43,992 nucleotides of DNA from Sinomicrobium pectinilyticum (GTDB lineage: Bacteria; Bacteroidota; Bacteroidia; Flavobacteriales; Flavobacteriaceae). Location: positions 1-43,992 of the forward strand of contig NZ_RJTM01000047.1 in the NCBI RefSeq assembly GCF_003725735.1, written 5' to 3'. The notes beneath the pieces are model-generated. The model was not told where the DNA came from. It saw nothing but the letters and a program-made list of their open reading frames with translations, and ran no database searches. Below, one piece after another: positions 13,018 through 22,913 of this stretch. How positions within the stretch are numbered: position 1 is the stretch's first letter; every line of letters begins with the position of its first letter. The translations under genes were made by a program, and so were the position numbers.

Positions 13018-15864
13018 TTAATTTGCCCTGAATTTAAGGTATAACGTATGTTTTTTAACTCCTTCTATCCATTTGGGCCGCGACGAAGGACCTACGAGAT
13101 CGGTGGCATTTACCTTGTTTCGCACGGCAGGTATCACATCAAACACGGCTATACCTGTTTGTGGCAGGGTGTACAACAGGGCATCCCTGCCATCTCTGGG
13201 AGTATATACACCAAGATAACTGCCGGACTGGGAGTTACTTAACTGTATTTCTCCCTGTGAGGTACGGAAAACCGCCCATTGCCATTGGTTAAAATACCCT
13301 TTGAACTCGGGATATACAAAAGATTCTCCGGGAATAGGATCATTGTAATCATTCTCCCAAACATCAAGCGCGGTCCCTCTCAGGCGGTTTTGCCAGACCC
13401 TGTAAGGCCCTTTCCCCAGCCATTTGACGCTTTTCACCTTATCTTCGGGATAACCGAAGGAGACTCCTGCCAGTTCCACTATGCCGTGATAGTCATATTC
13501 ATAATCCAGTTGTACGCTACCATCTGCCTTTACCGTCCATTGTACTTTTTGTAAAGGCCCGAAATATTCGGCACTGACCACTACCTCACCGTCTTTTTCT
13601 TCGGCGGAAATATGTTGCAGTTTTTCCTCATAGGCTATCTCTTCATAGATGCGGTCCTCTCCTTTGGCCGCTTCCTTATCTACGGTACCGTCCAGGGTCC
13701 TGTCGCCCCTTCGTGCAGCGATAAACCGGGGACCGTTCCCGAAATCCATTACCTTCCCCGACTGTACAACCTCATGCAATTTCCCGGTTTTCCGGTCTAT
13801 TTTTATCTGTGTGCCGGAAGCGATCACCTGATAATAGTCCGTTGTTTCCTGCAGGGAGATTTTGCCTTCTGTATGCTCAGCCACAGGTTCTTTTTCTTTA
13901 TCCCAGGTATAGGCCCATGTCCACAATTCTTTGCCTTCCGGGTCGAGTACTTTAAGGTAAAGTACGTCCGCTTCCTTCCAGTTACCGGGCAGTTTTATCG
14001 GGAGTTCCCCGGTAGTATGGGGGGGTATATCCGGGCCTTTTATCGTTTTCTTCTCTATGGTCTTCCGCGCTGCATTTTTGTCTTCCGGATTCGGAAACTG
14101 CGCCAGTTCCCATTCCAGCGTACAGCGATTGGTATTGGTGAAATCGTAACGGTTTTCCAGGGTAAAGACGCCATCGAAATCATCCGGGAGTCTTTCTTCC
14201 TGAGTTATAATTACTGGTGACCATATTTGTTTTATGGTATAGAAACTGCCTTCTTTTTCGTGGTGCGGCCCTACGATACCATCTGCCCCGTAATTCCCCT
14301 GGTTATCTATCCGTCCGTTCTGATCGGTACGGGCTATCCCCTCATCTGCAAATACCCATAGGTACCCTCCGCCACTCCTGGGGTGTTTGCGCATTACTTC
14401 CCAGTAATCATGCAGCCCCGCACCGTGTCCACCGTCATAAAGACCGTGCAGAAACTCGGTAGGCATGAAAATCTCTTCACCTCGGAAATACTCGAGCGTC
14501 TCCCCGTAGGATCTGTAGTGCATGGTTTCTACCCCGCTAAGTTCCTGTTGCGGATGTAGTACGGGACGTTTTTGCAGATCCCAGATATCGAACTGGTTGT
14601 CGAGATTGGTATTCCAGCCCCCTTCGTTCCCGTTGGACCAGAAAATAATGGAAGGGTGGTTCAGGTCGCGGGTTACCATTTCCCTTACCAGTTTTTTTCC
14701 TACGGCATCATCGTAATGTCCGTGCCATCCCCCGAGTTCATCCATAACATACAGCCCCAGTTCATCACAGGCATCCAGGAATTCCGGGTCGGGCGGATAG
14801 TGCGACAGCCTTACGGCGTTCATATTCATCTCCTTAATAAGCCGCACATCGGCATAATTGAGTTCCTTATTAAGCGTACGCCCCGATTCGGGCCAAAAGC
14901 TGTGCCGGTTTACTCCTTTCATCAGCACACGCCGGCCATTGACATAAATACCATCTCCTTTATGTATTTCTATCGTACGAAAACCGAACCTGTCGGAAGT
15001 TTTATGCAACAGATCGTTTCCTTTGTACAGTAAAAAATCGATATGGTAAAGATCCGGGGTCTCGGCAGTCCATTGCCTTATATCACCGAATGTTCCGGAC
15101 AGCCTTACTCTGTCGCTCCCCGGGGAAACTTCTCCCCGCAGCGTCCCTTTCTTTTTGCCATCGGTACCGGTTATGACCGCTTCTACCCGGAGGCCGGAAG
15201 CTCCGTCTCCCAAAAAGACATCCGCTTCGAAACTTCCGTCTGCTTCGGCTTTTATGGCAGTACGTTCTATATTTTGTGCCGGACGGGCTTCGAGAAAAAC
15301 GGGACGGAATATCCCCCCGAAATTCCAGTAGTCCGCTCTTCGTTCTGCCAGGTTTACACTACCGTTTTCGGACTCCTTGCTTACGGTGACCTCGAGCAGG
15401 TTTTCCCGGCCGTACTTCAACAGGCCGGTAATATCGTACTGAAAACGGTAAAAGGCTCCCTGGTGTTTTGATCCGGCAGAACGGCCGTTGATCTTTACTT
15501 CGGTATCGGTCATGGAGCCGTCGAACACTATTCTCACTCTTTTATTTTCCCATTCCTTCGGAACGGTAAAGGTATACTTGTATTCGCCTACCTCATCGGC
15601 TATACCGTCCGGGTGGGGCTTCCCATAAAACCTGATACCGTACTGGTATTTACCATAACCCTGCTGCTCCCACACGGAAGGGACCTCAATGGTACTCCAT
15701 TTTCCGCTGTTTCTTCCCTCAGACACTTTAAACTCCCAGGTTCTGGTATCCTGGTAGCCCTTACTGGAAAGATAGAGGACTTCTGTTTCGTTTCCCTGTT
15801 GCGCTTCGAGGTTGCTCAGGGATACCATGCTCAATATCAGATAAAAGAGAAATGTTTTTCTCAT
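13018..15864 (-). CDS. GH2 family glycoside hydrolase (beta-galactosidase/glucuronidase type), exported
   Basis: A 948-residue GH2 enzyme with a cleavable signal ending near LEAQQ (residue 22). The jelly roll covers about 40-195, the Ig-like domain about 200-300 and the TIM barrel about 300-560, followed by a large C-terminal beta domain. GVNRHSFWPESGRTL leads into RLSHYPPDPEFLDACDELGLYVMDE. The acid/base is probably Glu at about residue 414 (FWSNGNEGG) and the nucleophile Glu at about 470 (PTEFLHGLYDGG). It differs clearly from the other GH2 in the locus around the nucleophile, so the two are unlikely to do the same job. It lies 9 bases upstream of no other gene start: the GH78 gene ends its reading just before it (gap 15865-15873), so the pair is surely cotranscribed. 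The sugar specificity is not readable from sequence. Confidence 0.87.
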   Translation of the reverse strand: MRKTFLFYLILSMVSLSNLEAQQGNETEVLYLSSKGYQDTRTWEFKVSEGRNSGKWSTIEVPSVWEQQGYGKYQYGIRFYGKPHPDGIADEVGEYKYTFTVPKEWENKRVRIVFDGSMTDTEVKINGRSAGSKHQGAFYRFQYDITGLLKYGRENLLEVTVSKESENGSVNLAERRADYWNFGGIFRPVFLEARPAQNIERTAIKAEADGSFEADVFLGDGASGLRVEAVITGTDGKKKGTLRGEVSPGSDRVRLSGTFGDIRQWTAETPDLYHIDFLLYKGNDLLHKTSDRFGFRTIEIHKGDGIYVNGRRVLMKGVNRHSFWPESGRTLNKELNYADVRLIKEMNMNAVRLSHYPPDPEFLDACDELGLYVMDELGGWHGHYDDAVGKKLVREMVTRDLNHPSIIFWSNGNEGGWNTNLDNQFDIWDLQKRPVLHPQQELSGVETMHYRSYGETLEYFRGEEIFMPTEFLHGLYDGGHGAGLHDYWEVMRKHPRSGGGYLWVFADEGIARTDQNGRIDNQGNYGADGIVGPHHEKEGSFYTIKQIWSPVIITQEERLPDDFDGVFTLENRYDFTNTNRCTLEWELAQFPNPEDKNAARKTIEKKTIKGPDIPPHTTGELPIKLPGNWKEADVLYLKVLDPEGKELWTWAYTWDKEKEPVAEHTEGKISLQETTDYYQVIASGTQIKIDRKTGKLHEVVQSGKVMDFGNGPRFIAARRGDRTLDGTVDKEAAKGEDRIYEEIAYEEKLQHISAEEKDGEVVVSAEYFGPLQKVQWTVKADGSVQLDYEYDYHGIVELAGVSFGYPEDKVKSVKWLGKGPYRVWQNRLRGTALDVWENDYNDPIPGESFVYPEFKGYFNQWQWAVFRTSQGEIQLSNSQSGSYLGVYTPRDGRDALLYTLPQTGIAVFDVIPAVRNKVNATDLVGPSSRPKWIEGVKKHTLYLKFRAN

Positions 15865-15873
15865 GGTTAACGG

Positions 15874-18075
15874 TCAGTTTTTATATTTGTATTTGATGTT
15901 ATATGTTTCTCCCGGGGCTATCTGCAATTGATAGGTATCTTCCGCGGTATTCTTAATTTCTCCTTCACGACAAACGGGCGGGATCTTACTCCTGAATGTT
16001 AATGTTCCCGTTCCACCGGCACCACGGATACGCATTTCCCCGGTACTGCAATAGACTTCTATTTCCCCTTCTGGCGTAGGCACCTTGCCCTCCATCCATT
16101 TCAGTCCGCCGAGATCCGGTTCTACCGAATAGGTCTCATATCCCGGTGTGACAGGTTTTACCCCCAGGTAATATTTTCCGAAGAGATATATGGGGCTTGC
16201 ACCCCAGGCATGGCACAGGCTCTTACCGAAAGGCCTGCCATACATGGCAAGCTGGTCGGCCCCTTTTTCGGAGGGATCGTATTTCTCCCAGAAAGAAGTG
16301 GCTCCCAGATTGAGCATGCCCCCCCAGTAATCCCGTATTTCATCAAGCACGTATTCCTGTTCGCCCATGGCACAGAGGGCCTCGAGTTCATAAAAGCGCA
16401 TGTACGGTGTGGTGATCTGCTGTACCTCGTCGTTCAGTAATACATTTTGTTTTACTCCCTGTTTTTGCTGCCCGTTCAGATAATCGAAGAAAATGGCAAA
16501 CATATTGGTGTAGCGGGTTATTTTATCTATCGTTTTACCTGCTACCCGGTTGTGCAGGAATGCCTGCTCTTCTTCGGACCAGAATGCACTGAAAATATCC
16601 TGTTTTAATGCTTCGGTCTCCTTTTTATAGGTTTCGGCAGCCTCATTATCTTCCACGATACCGGCACAAAGCGACATGGCTTCCAGACTGCGGGCCAGCA
16701 GTAATTGTTCGAAACTGACCTCACCTTCCTTGCTCAGCCCGTCCGCCCAGTCGATAAACACCCAGTCGCCGGGCAAGCCCTGCACCATGTTATTCTCGTT
16801 TCGTCTCTGAAGGCAGAAATCCATTAACGATACCATACCGGGATAAATCTGCCGGATAAAATCCTTATCCCCGGAATACAGGTAATAATCATATACCCCG
16901 AGGAACCAGTAAAAGGAATAATCCATAATGGTATTGATGTGGCTGTTTACCGGGTCTTTTCCTCTCAGGGCAAAGAGTGTGCGTTTTACAGAAGGATTAT
17001 CGAAAAACAGGTAATAGTTCATCAGGTAACTCTGATAGGCATCGCCGGACCATATCCACCTGTCGCGCTTTATGCCGTCTATAAAGAACTCCCTGGTGGT
17101 CAGATGCATGGTATAGGCGGATACTTCCCATATCTCATTCAGCAGGTCGTCCGAACTTTTAAAACTCCCCCGGTATTCGAGAGGGAGGTATTCATAAAGC
17201 ATGGATATGGAGTCTACCCTTGCCGTCCCTTCGGTGCGTACCTGTACATAACGAAAAGCCTTGGAGGTATCGAGGGTATAGGTCTCCGGGAGGGTGTCAT
17301 CCACAGTAATTTCATCCAGGGTCTCACAGGCCTCGACCGACCGGGCCTCCTCTTCCGATTCCCCGTAGTACAGTTTTATCTTTCCTTCTCCCTTTAATCC
17401 GTGCAGGCGGATAAAACCGAAAGTTTCCTTTCCGAAGTCGGTAATCACCCCGTGTTCTTCCTCACTAACGGACACCGCGTACTGCGGGGTGGTTTCCAGT
17501 TTGAATGCGGAAGGGTTGTTTTCGGGGGAATTGAAATTCCAGCTTCCTGCCTGCTGCCATTCGGTCCCGGACTGCCCGGAAGCACGGCCTGTTTCGTCTA
17601 TCCATTCCTTATCCTCGTAAGTTACTTCCCAGGAAGGGTCACTCGCCAGGTGTTTTCCCTGTACGAAAAGCGCCGGGGTTCTCTCCTGGTTATACACTTT
17701 TACGGTTAGATGATGCTTTCCGGCAGGAACGGTCATCCTTGAAGGGTCTCCGTAATACATAGCTCCGTCCAGCTGGATTTTGCAGTCTCCTTCCGCTGAA
17801 ATACGGATAATATCATCCTCAGGAAGGGTAAAGTGCTTTTGGAAGGTTACCAGTGCATAAGGGCTGTAATAACGCCACAAAGGCGGAAAAAATGCACCGC
17901 GTTCCGTACGGCGTGCCTGCATTTTATTACTCAGCCATATTTCATAATCCCCGGGGTACCATATCCAGGTGGCATCCGCCTTCTTTTGCTGTGCGGCTGC
18001 GGGCCCTCCAAGTAAACACAACATGGCCACAAGGGCCAGTATGCTGTAACGGATATATTTTTTATTGTTTTTCAT
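15874..18075 (-). CDS. GH78 alpha-L-rhamnosidase, exported
   Basis: GH78 enzymes hydrolyse alpha-L-rhamnosides by inversion. This 733-residue protein has a signal peptide (ends near AAAQQ, residue 30), an N-terminal jelly-roll region (about 70-300) and an (alpha/alpha)6 barrel (about 305-660) with a short beta tail. The catalytic-acid motif is DGIKRDRWIWSGD at about 333-345. The acid position is an Asp (about 338), where many characterised members have Glu. The catalytic-base motif is FWEKYDP with Glu at about 597, and DWVFIDWADG near 440 is typical. Length is on the short side for the family because only one N-terminal beta domain is present. It follows the symporter gene with an 81-base gap and precedes a GH2 gene by 9 bases. 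Substrate probably shared with the GH106 enzyme. Confidence 0.88.
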   Translation of the reverse strand: MKNNKKYIRYSILALVAMLCLLGGPAAAQQKKADATWIWYPGDYEIWLSNKMQARRTERGAFFPPLWRYYSPYALVTFQKHFTLPEDDIIRISAEGDCKIQLDGAMYYGDPSRMTVPAGKHHLTVKVYNQERTPALFVQGKHLASDPSWEVTYEDKEWIDETGRASGQSGTEWQQAGSWNFNSPENNPSAFKLETTPQYAVSVSEEEHGVITDFGKETFGFIRLHGLKGEGKIKLYYGESEEEARSVEACETLDEITVDDTLPETYTLDTSKAFRYVQVRTEGTARVDSISMLYEYLPLEYRGSFKSSDDLLNEIWEVSAYTMHLTTREFFIDGIKRDRWIWSGDAYQSYLMNYYLFFDNPSVKRTLFALRGKDPVNSHINTIMDYSFYWFLGVYDYYLYSGDKDFIRQIYPGMVSLMDFCLQRRNENNMVQGLPGDWVFIDWADGLSKEGEVSFEQLLLARSLEAMSLCAGIVEDNEAAETYKKETEALKQDIFSAFWSEEEQAFLHNRVAGKTIDKITRYTNMFAIFFDYLNGQQKQGVKQNVLLNDEVQQITTPYMRFYELEALCAMGEQEYVLDEIRDYWGGMLNLGATSFWEKYDPSEKGADQLAMYGRPFGKSLCHAWGASPIYLFGKYYLGVKPVTPGYETYSVEPDLGGLKWMEGKVPTPEGEIEVYCSTGEMRIRGAGGTGTLTFRSKIPPVCREGEIKNTAEDTYQLQIAPGETYNIKYKYKN

Positions 18076-18156
18076 TTTATCAGTATATATTTTCTTTTAT
18101 TCCGTGCCTCACATTTACCTTATCAGTTTTTAATGGACAACTTCGGGATTTCCCGG

Positions 18157-19737
18157 TTACCAGCCGTTAAAGAGCAGGTATAACCCTGCCATGATTACGG
18201 CCAGCGCTGCCCATAACCAGCAGACAGTACCGGACATTGCCGTAGCAGGCAGATCTTCACGTAAAGTTGTGCCGGTATCGTTGTTATCCGCAAGGGAAAC
18301 AATAATCATCATAGCTGATAATGCCAGGAAAATGTAAAAGGACAACAACAAAAAGTGCGGCCAGAAATCATGTGTTTCTGCCGGAAATATCCAGAGGTAA
18401 CAAACTCCGGTTGCAATACTGAGAGCCGTTCCCAACGTCAGGACGATATTCACCGCTTTTGCGGTCGCCTTCTTCCACAACACGCCAAAAAGGAATACGG
18501 TAGTCATCGGCGGGGCTATAAATCCGAGTACGGACTGAAATACGTCGAACAGGTTCAGTCCTTTTATACTGTCTATGGCCAAAGTTATGAAAACGGCTAT
18601 AGCTGCACCTGCTATTGTAACGATATGACCGGTTTTCCTTATTTCTCCCGAACCGGCCCCGGGTTTATATTTTTTTGCATAAATATCCATGGTAAATACG
18701 GTACTCAATGCGTTAAGCGCCGAATCTACGGTACTCACCAAGGCGGCAATAAGTACGGCCATTACGAGTCCCTGCATTCCGGGAGGAAAGAGCTCGGTAA
18801 CCATGGTCATATAAGCTTTATCCGGGTCATCGAGGTTGGGAAAAAGTACATAGCACAATATGCCGGGAAGGATAAACAAAGGCACATCGAGTATTTTGAG
18901 CCACCCGGTGAAATTGGCTCCCAGCTGCCCCTGCCTCAGGCTTTTTGCCCCGAGTACGGACTGAACCATCGATTGATCGGTACACCAGAACCACACGCCC
19001 ATCACCGGATATCCGAGTAGAATGGCGGGCCAGGGATAGTCCGCATTGTCCGAAGGCAGAAAAAGGTTCCAGTACCCGGCAGGAACGGCATCTTTCAGCG
19101 TGCCGATCCCACCGGCCCTGTCCAGGCCGGTAAGGGTAAGTGCCAGGGATACCACGATAAGCAGTATCATCTGAAAAACATTCGTATAGGCAATGGTTTT
19201 GAGCCCTCCCGCAATTGTAAAGAATGCGGCTATGGCCAGAAGTACCATGACCGAGAGTACCATGGGAAGTCCCAGTATCTGCCGGATAAGGATGCCCCCG
19301 GCAAAAAGGGTCAGGGACAACCAGCTGACAAGGATAGTTATCAAGGTGTACCAGGCCAGTATACTTCGGGTGGAAGCCCCGAACTTATTTCCCATATATC
19401 CAGGTAACGTAGCAGTTCCGGCACCGAGGTATTTCGGGGCAAAAACTGCGGCAAGAAGAAATATGAACACAAAGGCATACCAGGCGAAATTTCCGGCGAC
19501 GATCCCCGTAGTAAACCCGATACTCGCCGATGCTATTAGCATGGAAGGGCCTACATTGGTCCCCCACATGGTAAAACCGATACCGGGCCACCGTAGCGAA
19601 TTCCCGGCCAGAAACTGGTTATCCCCTACGGCACTTTTGCTCCTGAAGCTTACCCAGGCCCCCATACCGATCACTATAGCGAGGTAAATCCCCACTACAA
19701 TAAAATCGACAGGTTGTAACTTATCGTATATATTCAT
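18157..19737 (-). CDS. Sodium:solute symporter (SSS/SLC5 family)
   Basis: A 526-residue inner-membrane protein with about 13-14 hydrophobic segments. The N-terminal pattern, DFIVVGIYLAIVIGMG followed by FRSKSAVGDNQFLAGNSLRWP and GTNVGPSML, is that of SGLT-like sodium-coupled sugar transporters. A WFWCTDQSMVQSVLGAKSLRQG segment in the middle is the usual SSS signature region. It starts 11 bases after the oxidoreductase gene in transcription order, so they form one unit. In a PUL it should import a released monosaccharide or small oligosaccharide from periplasm to cytoplasm; rhamnose or an acidic pectin sugar are candidates, by context only. Confidence 0.88.
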   Translation of the reverse strand: MNIYDKLQPVDFIVVGIYLAIVIGMGAWVSFRSKSAVGDNQFLAGNSLRWPGIGFTMWGTNVGPSMLIASASIGFTTGIVAGNFAWYAFVFIFLLAAVFAPKYLGAGTATLPGYMGNKFGASTRSILAWYTLITILVSWLSLTLFAGGILIRQILGLPMVLSVMVLLAIAAFFTIAGGLKTIAYTNVFQMILLIVVSLALTLTGLDRAGGIGTLKDAVPAGYWNLFLPSDNADYPWPAILLGYPVMGVWFWCTDQSMVQSVLGAKSLRQGQLGANFTGWLKILDVPLFILPGILCYVLFPNLDDPDKAYMTMVTELFPPGMQGLVMAVLIAALVSTVDSALNALSTVFTMDIYAKKYKPGAGSGEIRKTGHIVTIAGAAIAVFITLAIDSIKGLNLFDVFQSVLGFIAPPMTTVFLFGVLWKKATAKAVNIVLTLGTALSIATGVCYLWIFPAETHDFWPHFLLLSFYIFLALSAMMIIVSLADNNDTGTTLREDLPATAMSGTVCWLWAALAVIMAGLYLLFNGW

Positions 19738-19748
19738 TTTTCGGCTGG

Positions 19749-20837
19749 TTAATGGCTCTGGCCCAATCCGTATTCTTTCAGTACATCCTTTACTTTCTCC
19801 GGTTTTCCCGATGTCAATGATCTTTCCATCGCTTTCAACAGGGCCACCGTACCAATACCTTCCCTGAGATCGGGATATGCGGTTTCGTTATTTCGTATAC
19901 ATCCGGCAAAATATTCCAGGTAATTGCGGTATTCGCCGGCGTGATGGCTTTTCCCCTCGAAAGGGAAATAATACTTGAGTTTATGTTCCCACGTTACGAT
20001 GCGCTCTTCTCCGGTATTATCGGTAATGGCATACCTGATATCCATATAATCGCCCTGACTGCAACCTTCGGTACCACGGAGGATACAGCTCATTTCGCTA
20101 TCTCTTTTTACAGGTTGCACCGGGCCGGTATATGCCCCTGATACCCGGGCTACCCTTCCATCCGAGGCCCGGAAAACAAAATGCATGGTATCCGGGTTTT
20201 TCAGCCCTCCCTTTTTACCATTGGCACTCAGCATACCATAGCCCATTACTTCCTCCACATCGGGCAGGTACCACCGGATAAAGTCCACAGGATGGCTCAA
20301 TCCCCCGTACAACCATTGGAACGAAGGTTCGAGCGACCAGGGTTTGGCCAGAAACCAGCGGTGATCGGCATGATAGTACGCTTCTACGGTAATGAGTTCA
20401 CCTATGAGCCCGGCCTCATAATCTTTCCGCTGTCGTTTCATGGGCTCAAAAAAACGGCTGCTTTGCCCTACAAACAGTTTCAGGCCCTTTTCCTCCTGAA
20501 GTTTCAGCAATCCGGCCGCATCTTTCAGATCGTCGAGCAGGGGTTTCGTACAGACCACATGTTTACCGGCCCGTAAGGCAGCCGTGATATGTGAAGCGTG
20601 CAAATGGTCCGGCGTATAGATGGCTATGGCTTCTATGTCGGGATTGTCAAGCATATCCTCATACCTGGTCGTATAGTTACCAAACCCCATTTCTTCACCT
20701 CTTTTACGACATAGATCCTCATTCAGGTCACAGATCTGGATGAGTTCTATTTCCGTACTCGTCAGGGCGGCGTGCATGGTGCTCCTGCCTTCGCCCAGGC
20801 CCAGTATTCCCAGCCGTAATTTTTTATTGTTTGTCAT
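19749..20837 (-). CDS. Gfo/Idh/MocA family NAD(P)-dependent oxidoreductase
   Basis: A 362-residue cytoplasmic protein without signal peptide. The Rossmann N-terminus RLGILGLGEGRSTMH (about 8-22) binds the nicotinamide cofactor. The family's usual E-K-P motif is here T-K-P (VCTKPLLDD, Lys at about 98), and HPVDFIRW near 182-189 supplies the usual histidine/aspartate of the substrate site. Members oxidise or reduce hydroxyls on sugars, inositols and related acids; the substrate cannot be read here. The position beside the symporter suggests it handles the imported sugar in the first cytoplasmic step. A 95-base gap separates it from the GH141-like gene; no clear promoter seen there. Confidence 0.87.
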   Translation of the reverse strand: MTNNKKLRLGILGLGEGRSTMHAALTSTEIELIQICDLNEDLCRKRGEEMGFGNYTTRYEDMLDNPDIEAIAIYTPDHLHASHITAALRAGKHVVCTKPLLDDLKDAAGLLKLQEEKGLKLFVGQSSRFFEPMKRQRKDYEAGLIGELITVEAYYHADHRWFLAKPWSLEPSFQWLYGGLSHPVDFIRWYLPDVEEVMGYGMLSANGKKGGLKNPDTMHFVFRASDGRVARVSGAYTGPVQPVKRDSEMSCILRGTEGCSQGDYMDIRYAITDNTGEERIVTWEHKLKYYFPFEGKSHHAGEYRNYLEYFAGCIRNNETAYPDLREGIGTVALLKAMERSLTSGKPEKVKDVLKEYGLGQSH

Positions 20838-20932
20838 TGTGTTTACACGATTGGTTTTGTTTTTCCTTCCGGGGATTTCCCTTTATAGCGAAGAGAATTA
20901 TTTTTAAGGCATGTTTATATTTTTTCCAGCGC

Positions 20933-22813
20933 CTATTCTTTTAAAATATCCTTGTATTCCGGCTCAATACCGGCATTTTTTCTTATTTCTTCAGATACAT
21001 CCGGGCCGTTGTTCTCCCATTCATTTCCGGGGCCGGGGGTATTGGAAAAGAACTTGTCTTTTTCCGTCCAGTTGTCCTTAATACTGATATAGGATGACCC
21101 TTCGTCAAGATATATATACTGGTAGTGTTCCGGAATATGGGCATAGGGAGCTTTCATTAAATCGTAAATAGCATTCCCGCTGATCTCCGTATTGGGCTGG
21201 GCGGACAAGGTATATACTCCCCCCACATCGTACATTTGCCTGGCAAAACGGTGTATCCTGTTGGCGTGCACCAGGTTATTGCGGGAAGCGTTGACGGTTT
21301 TCGTCCATCCCCACCCGACACATATCCCCGAATAGTTGACATCTCTTACTTCATTGTGCGCTATGGTTATGTTCTGTGCATATCCCACACTTATTCCCAC
21401 ACAGCCCCAATCTTCATTGGTAGCGTCGGATACCAGGTTATTGGTTATTTTTATATGGCGGACCAGCTCACGGCGATCGGAAGGATCATAGGGCAAATGT
21501 GCCTCGAAATCCTCACTTCCGAAAAATCCGGCCTGTATTCCTGTTCCCCCGATATCGGAGAGAACATTACCTTCCACCCGGCTTTGGTTGACGCCAGCAA
21601 TAAAATCGACAGCTGTTGCCGCCATATGTGTAAAGCGGCAGCGTTCCACGAAAATATTACCGGCATACCTTACTTCCAGAGCTGCAGGCTGACGGCCGAC
21701 CCAGGCCTGGTTTTCAAGCGCGGCCTTATCGGGGGTTCCCGGGGTTTCCAGTTTATAGGCATCGAGAATATAAAATCCGGCCTGCAACGGTACATGCCCT
21801 TTTTCGGAAGGTCGTAACCAGGTGGTATGTGCAAAGGTGATCCCTTTAAAACCGATATGGGACACCGGGCAATCTGCCGAGCCGACAATTTTCGTAATCG
21901 ATTGCAAAAACGGAGCAATAACTTCGGCCTTTTGCATGTCTTCACCTTCTCTCGGCCAGTAGTATACTTTTCCGGTTTTGTAGTCGGCAAACCACTCTCC
22001 CGGACTGTTGAGCAACTCTATGGCATTGCTGAAGAAAAATGCGGAATTACCGTTATATTCCTTTTTTTCGTCTATAAATGGTGCGGGCCACGGGTGTTCA
22101 AATTCTATTTTGCTCTCGGGCTGTTCAAAAGTGAGTTTGGTCTTATTGCCGTTTACCTGTATGTTCCTGGCCCTGAGATTGGCTATGGCCCACCACTGAT
22201 GAATTACAAATTCCGGGTGGGATCCATCGCCAAACGTAATACCGGGGGTAGGGATCCACAGGGCTTCCTCCTCATTGTCCACGGAAAGGATCCGTTTTAG
22301 TTTACCATCGTTCAGTGTATTGGCCAGAACAGCTTTTTTGCCGTTTACCCAAAGCTGGCGGAACTGAAGCCATCCTCCTCTCATAAAAGGGATTTCGGCT
22401 ACCCATACCTTGCCTTCGGCTCTTCCGGGAAGGCCCGCTAACGGTTGTTGCAATTTCTTCCAGTTACCAATATTACGTCCACCGGATATTACCGGACGGG
22501 CTCCGTCAGCCGCACGTATTACGGTAGGGCTTTCCGCTGTGCCGGAATCTTCCGGTCTTATGAGCACAGGAGCATCCGGCCTGTAAAGCCCGTCCTTCAC
22601 TATAATATCTATACCTCCCCTGATGGAAGGATCGTTCAACCTGCGTAATTCCCGCGCTTTCCGCAATGCCATGTCAATCGATGCCAGCGGCTTTTCTTCC
22701 GTCCCGGGATTCCGGTCATTTCCATTATTGGATACCCATATTTCCGAAGACCAGCAACAATCTACTGAAAATAAAGTATATACTATGCTTATTACTAATA
22801 AGAAAGGTCTCAT
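20933..22813 (-). CDS. Right-handed parallel beta-helix protein, GH141-like
   Basis: A 626-residue exported protein. After the signal peptide (about 1-22) comes EIWVSNNGNDRNPGTEEKPLASIDMALRKAR, the opening of GH141-like and related beta-helix glycosidases. The middle and C-terminal part shows coil repeats (VERCRFTHMAATAVD, IKITNNLVSD, ITIAHNEVRDVNYSGICVGWGW, IHRFARQMYDVGGVYTLS) that form a right-handed beta-helix. GH141 includes a rhamnogalacturonan II alpha-L-fucosidase and xylan-active members, so a fucosidase or related exo-activity on pectin fits the context; this is inference from family resemblance. It is the first enzyme after susCD and is preceded by a candidate promoter (22842-22868), so it may be transcribed both with susCD and alone. 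Confidence 0.8.
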   Translation of the reverse strand: MRPFLLVISIVYTLFSVDCCWSSEIWVSNNGNDRNPGTEEKPLASIDMALRKARELRRLNDPSIRGGIDIIVKDGLYRPDAPVLIRPEDSGTAESPTVIRAADGARPVISGGRNIGNWKKLQQPLAGLPGRAEGKVWVAEIPFMRGGWLQFRQLWVNGKKAVLANTLNDGKLKRILSVDNEEEALWIPTPGITFGDGSHPEFVIHQWWAIANLRARNIQVNGNKTKLTFEQPESKIEFEHPWPAPFIDEKKEYNGNSAFFFSNAIELLNSPGEWFADYKTGKVYYWPREGEDMQKAEVIAPFLQSITKIVGSADCPVSHIGFKGITFAHTTWLRPSEKGHVPLQAGFYILDAYKLETPGTPDKAALENQAWVGRQPAALEVRYAGNIFVERCRFTHMAATAVDFIAGVNQSRVEGNVLSDIGGTGIQAGFFGSEDFEAHLPYDPSDRRELVRHIKITNNLVSDATNEDWGCVGISVGYAQNITIAHNEVRDVNYSGICVGWGWTKTVNASRNNLVHANRIHRFARQMYDVGGVYTLSAQPNTEISGNAIYDLMKAPYAHIPEHYQYIYLDEGSSYISIKDNWTEKDKFFSNTPGPGNEWENNGPDVSEEIRKNAGIEPEYKDILKE

Positions 22814-22841
22814 TACACTATCAGATTCTATATGTTCTGTC

Positions 22842-22868
22842 CAAATTTAGGGCTTCCCGGGGTTTCAA
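22842..22868 (-). promoter_or_regulatory. Candidate promoter for the GH141-like gene
   Basis: On the minus strand TAAATTTG (22849-22842) matches the Bacteroidota -7 element TAnnTTTG exactly. A TTG at 22868-22866 serves as -33 with a 16-base spacer, slightly shorter than usual. Transcription would start about 25-30 bases before the ATG at 22813. It lies in the 100-base gap after susD. Confidence 0.4.
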
Positions 22869-22913
22869 CCATCCTGTACTTCCTTGCAGTTTTGCCAGCA
22901 CCTCTTAACAGTA

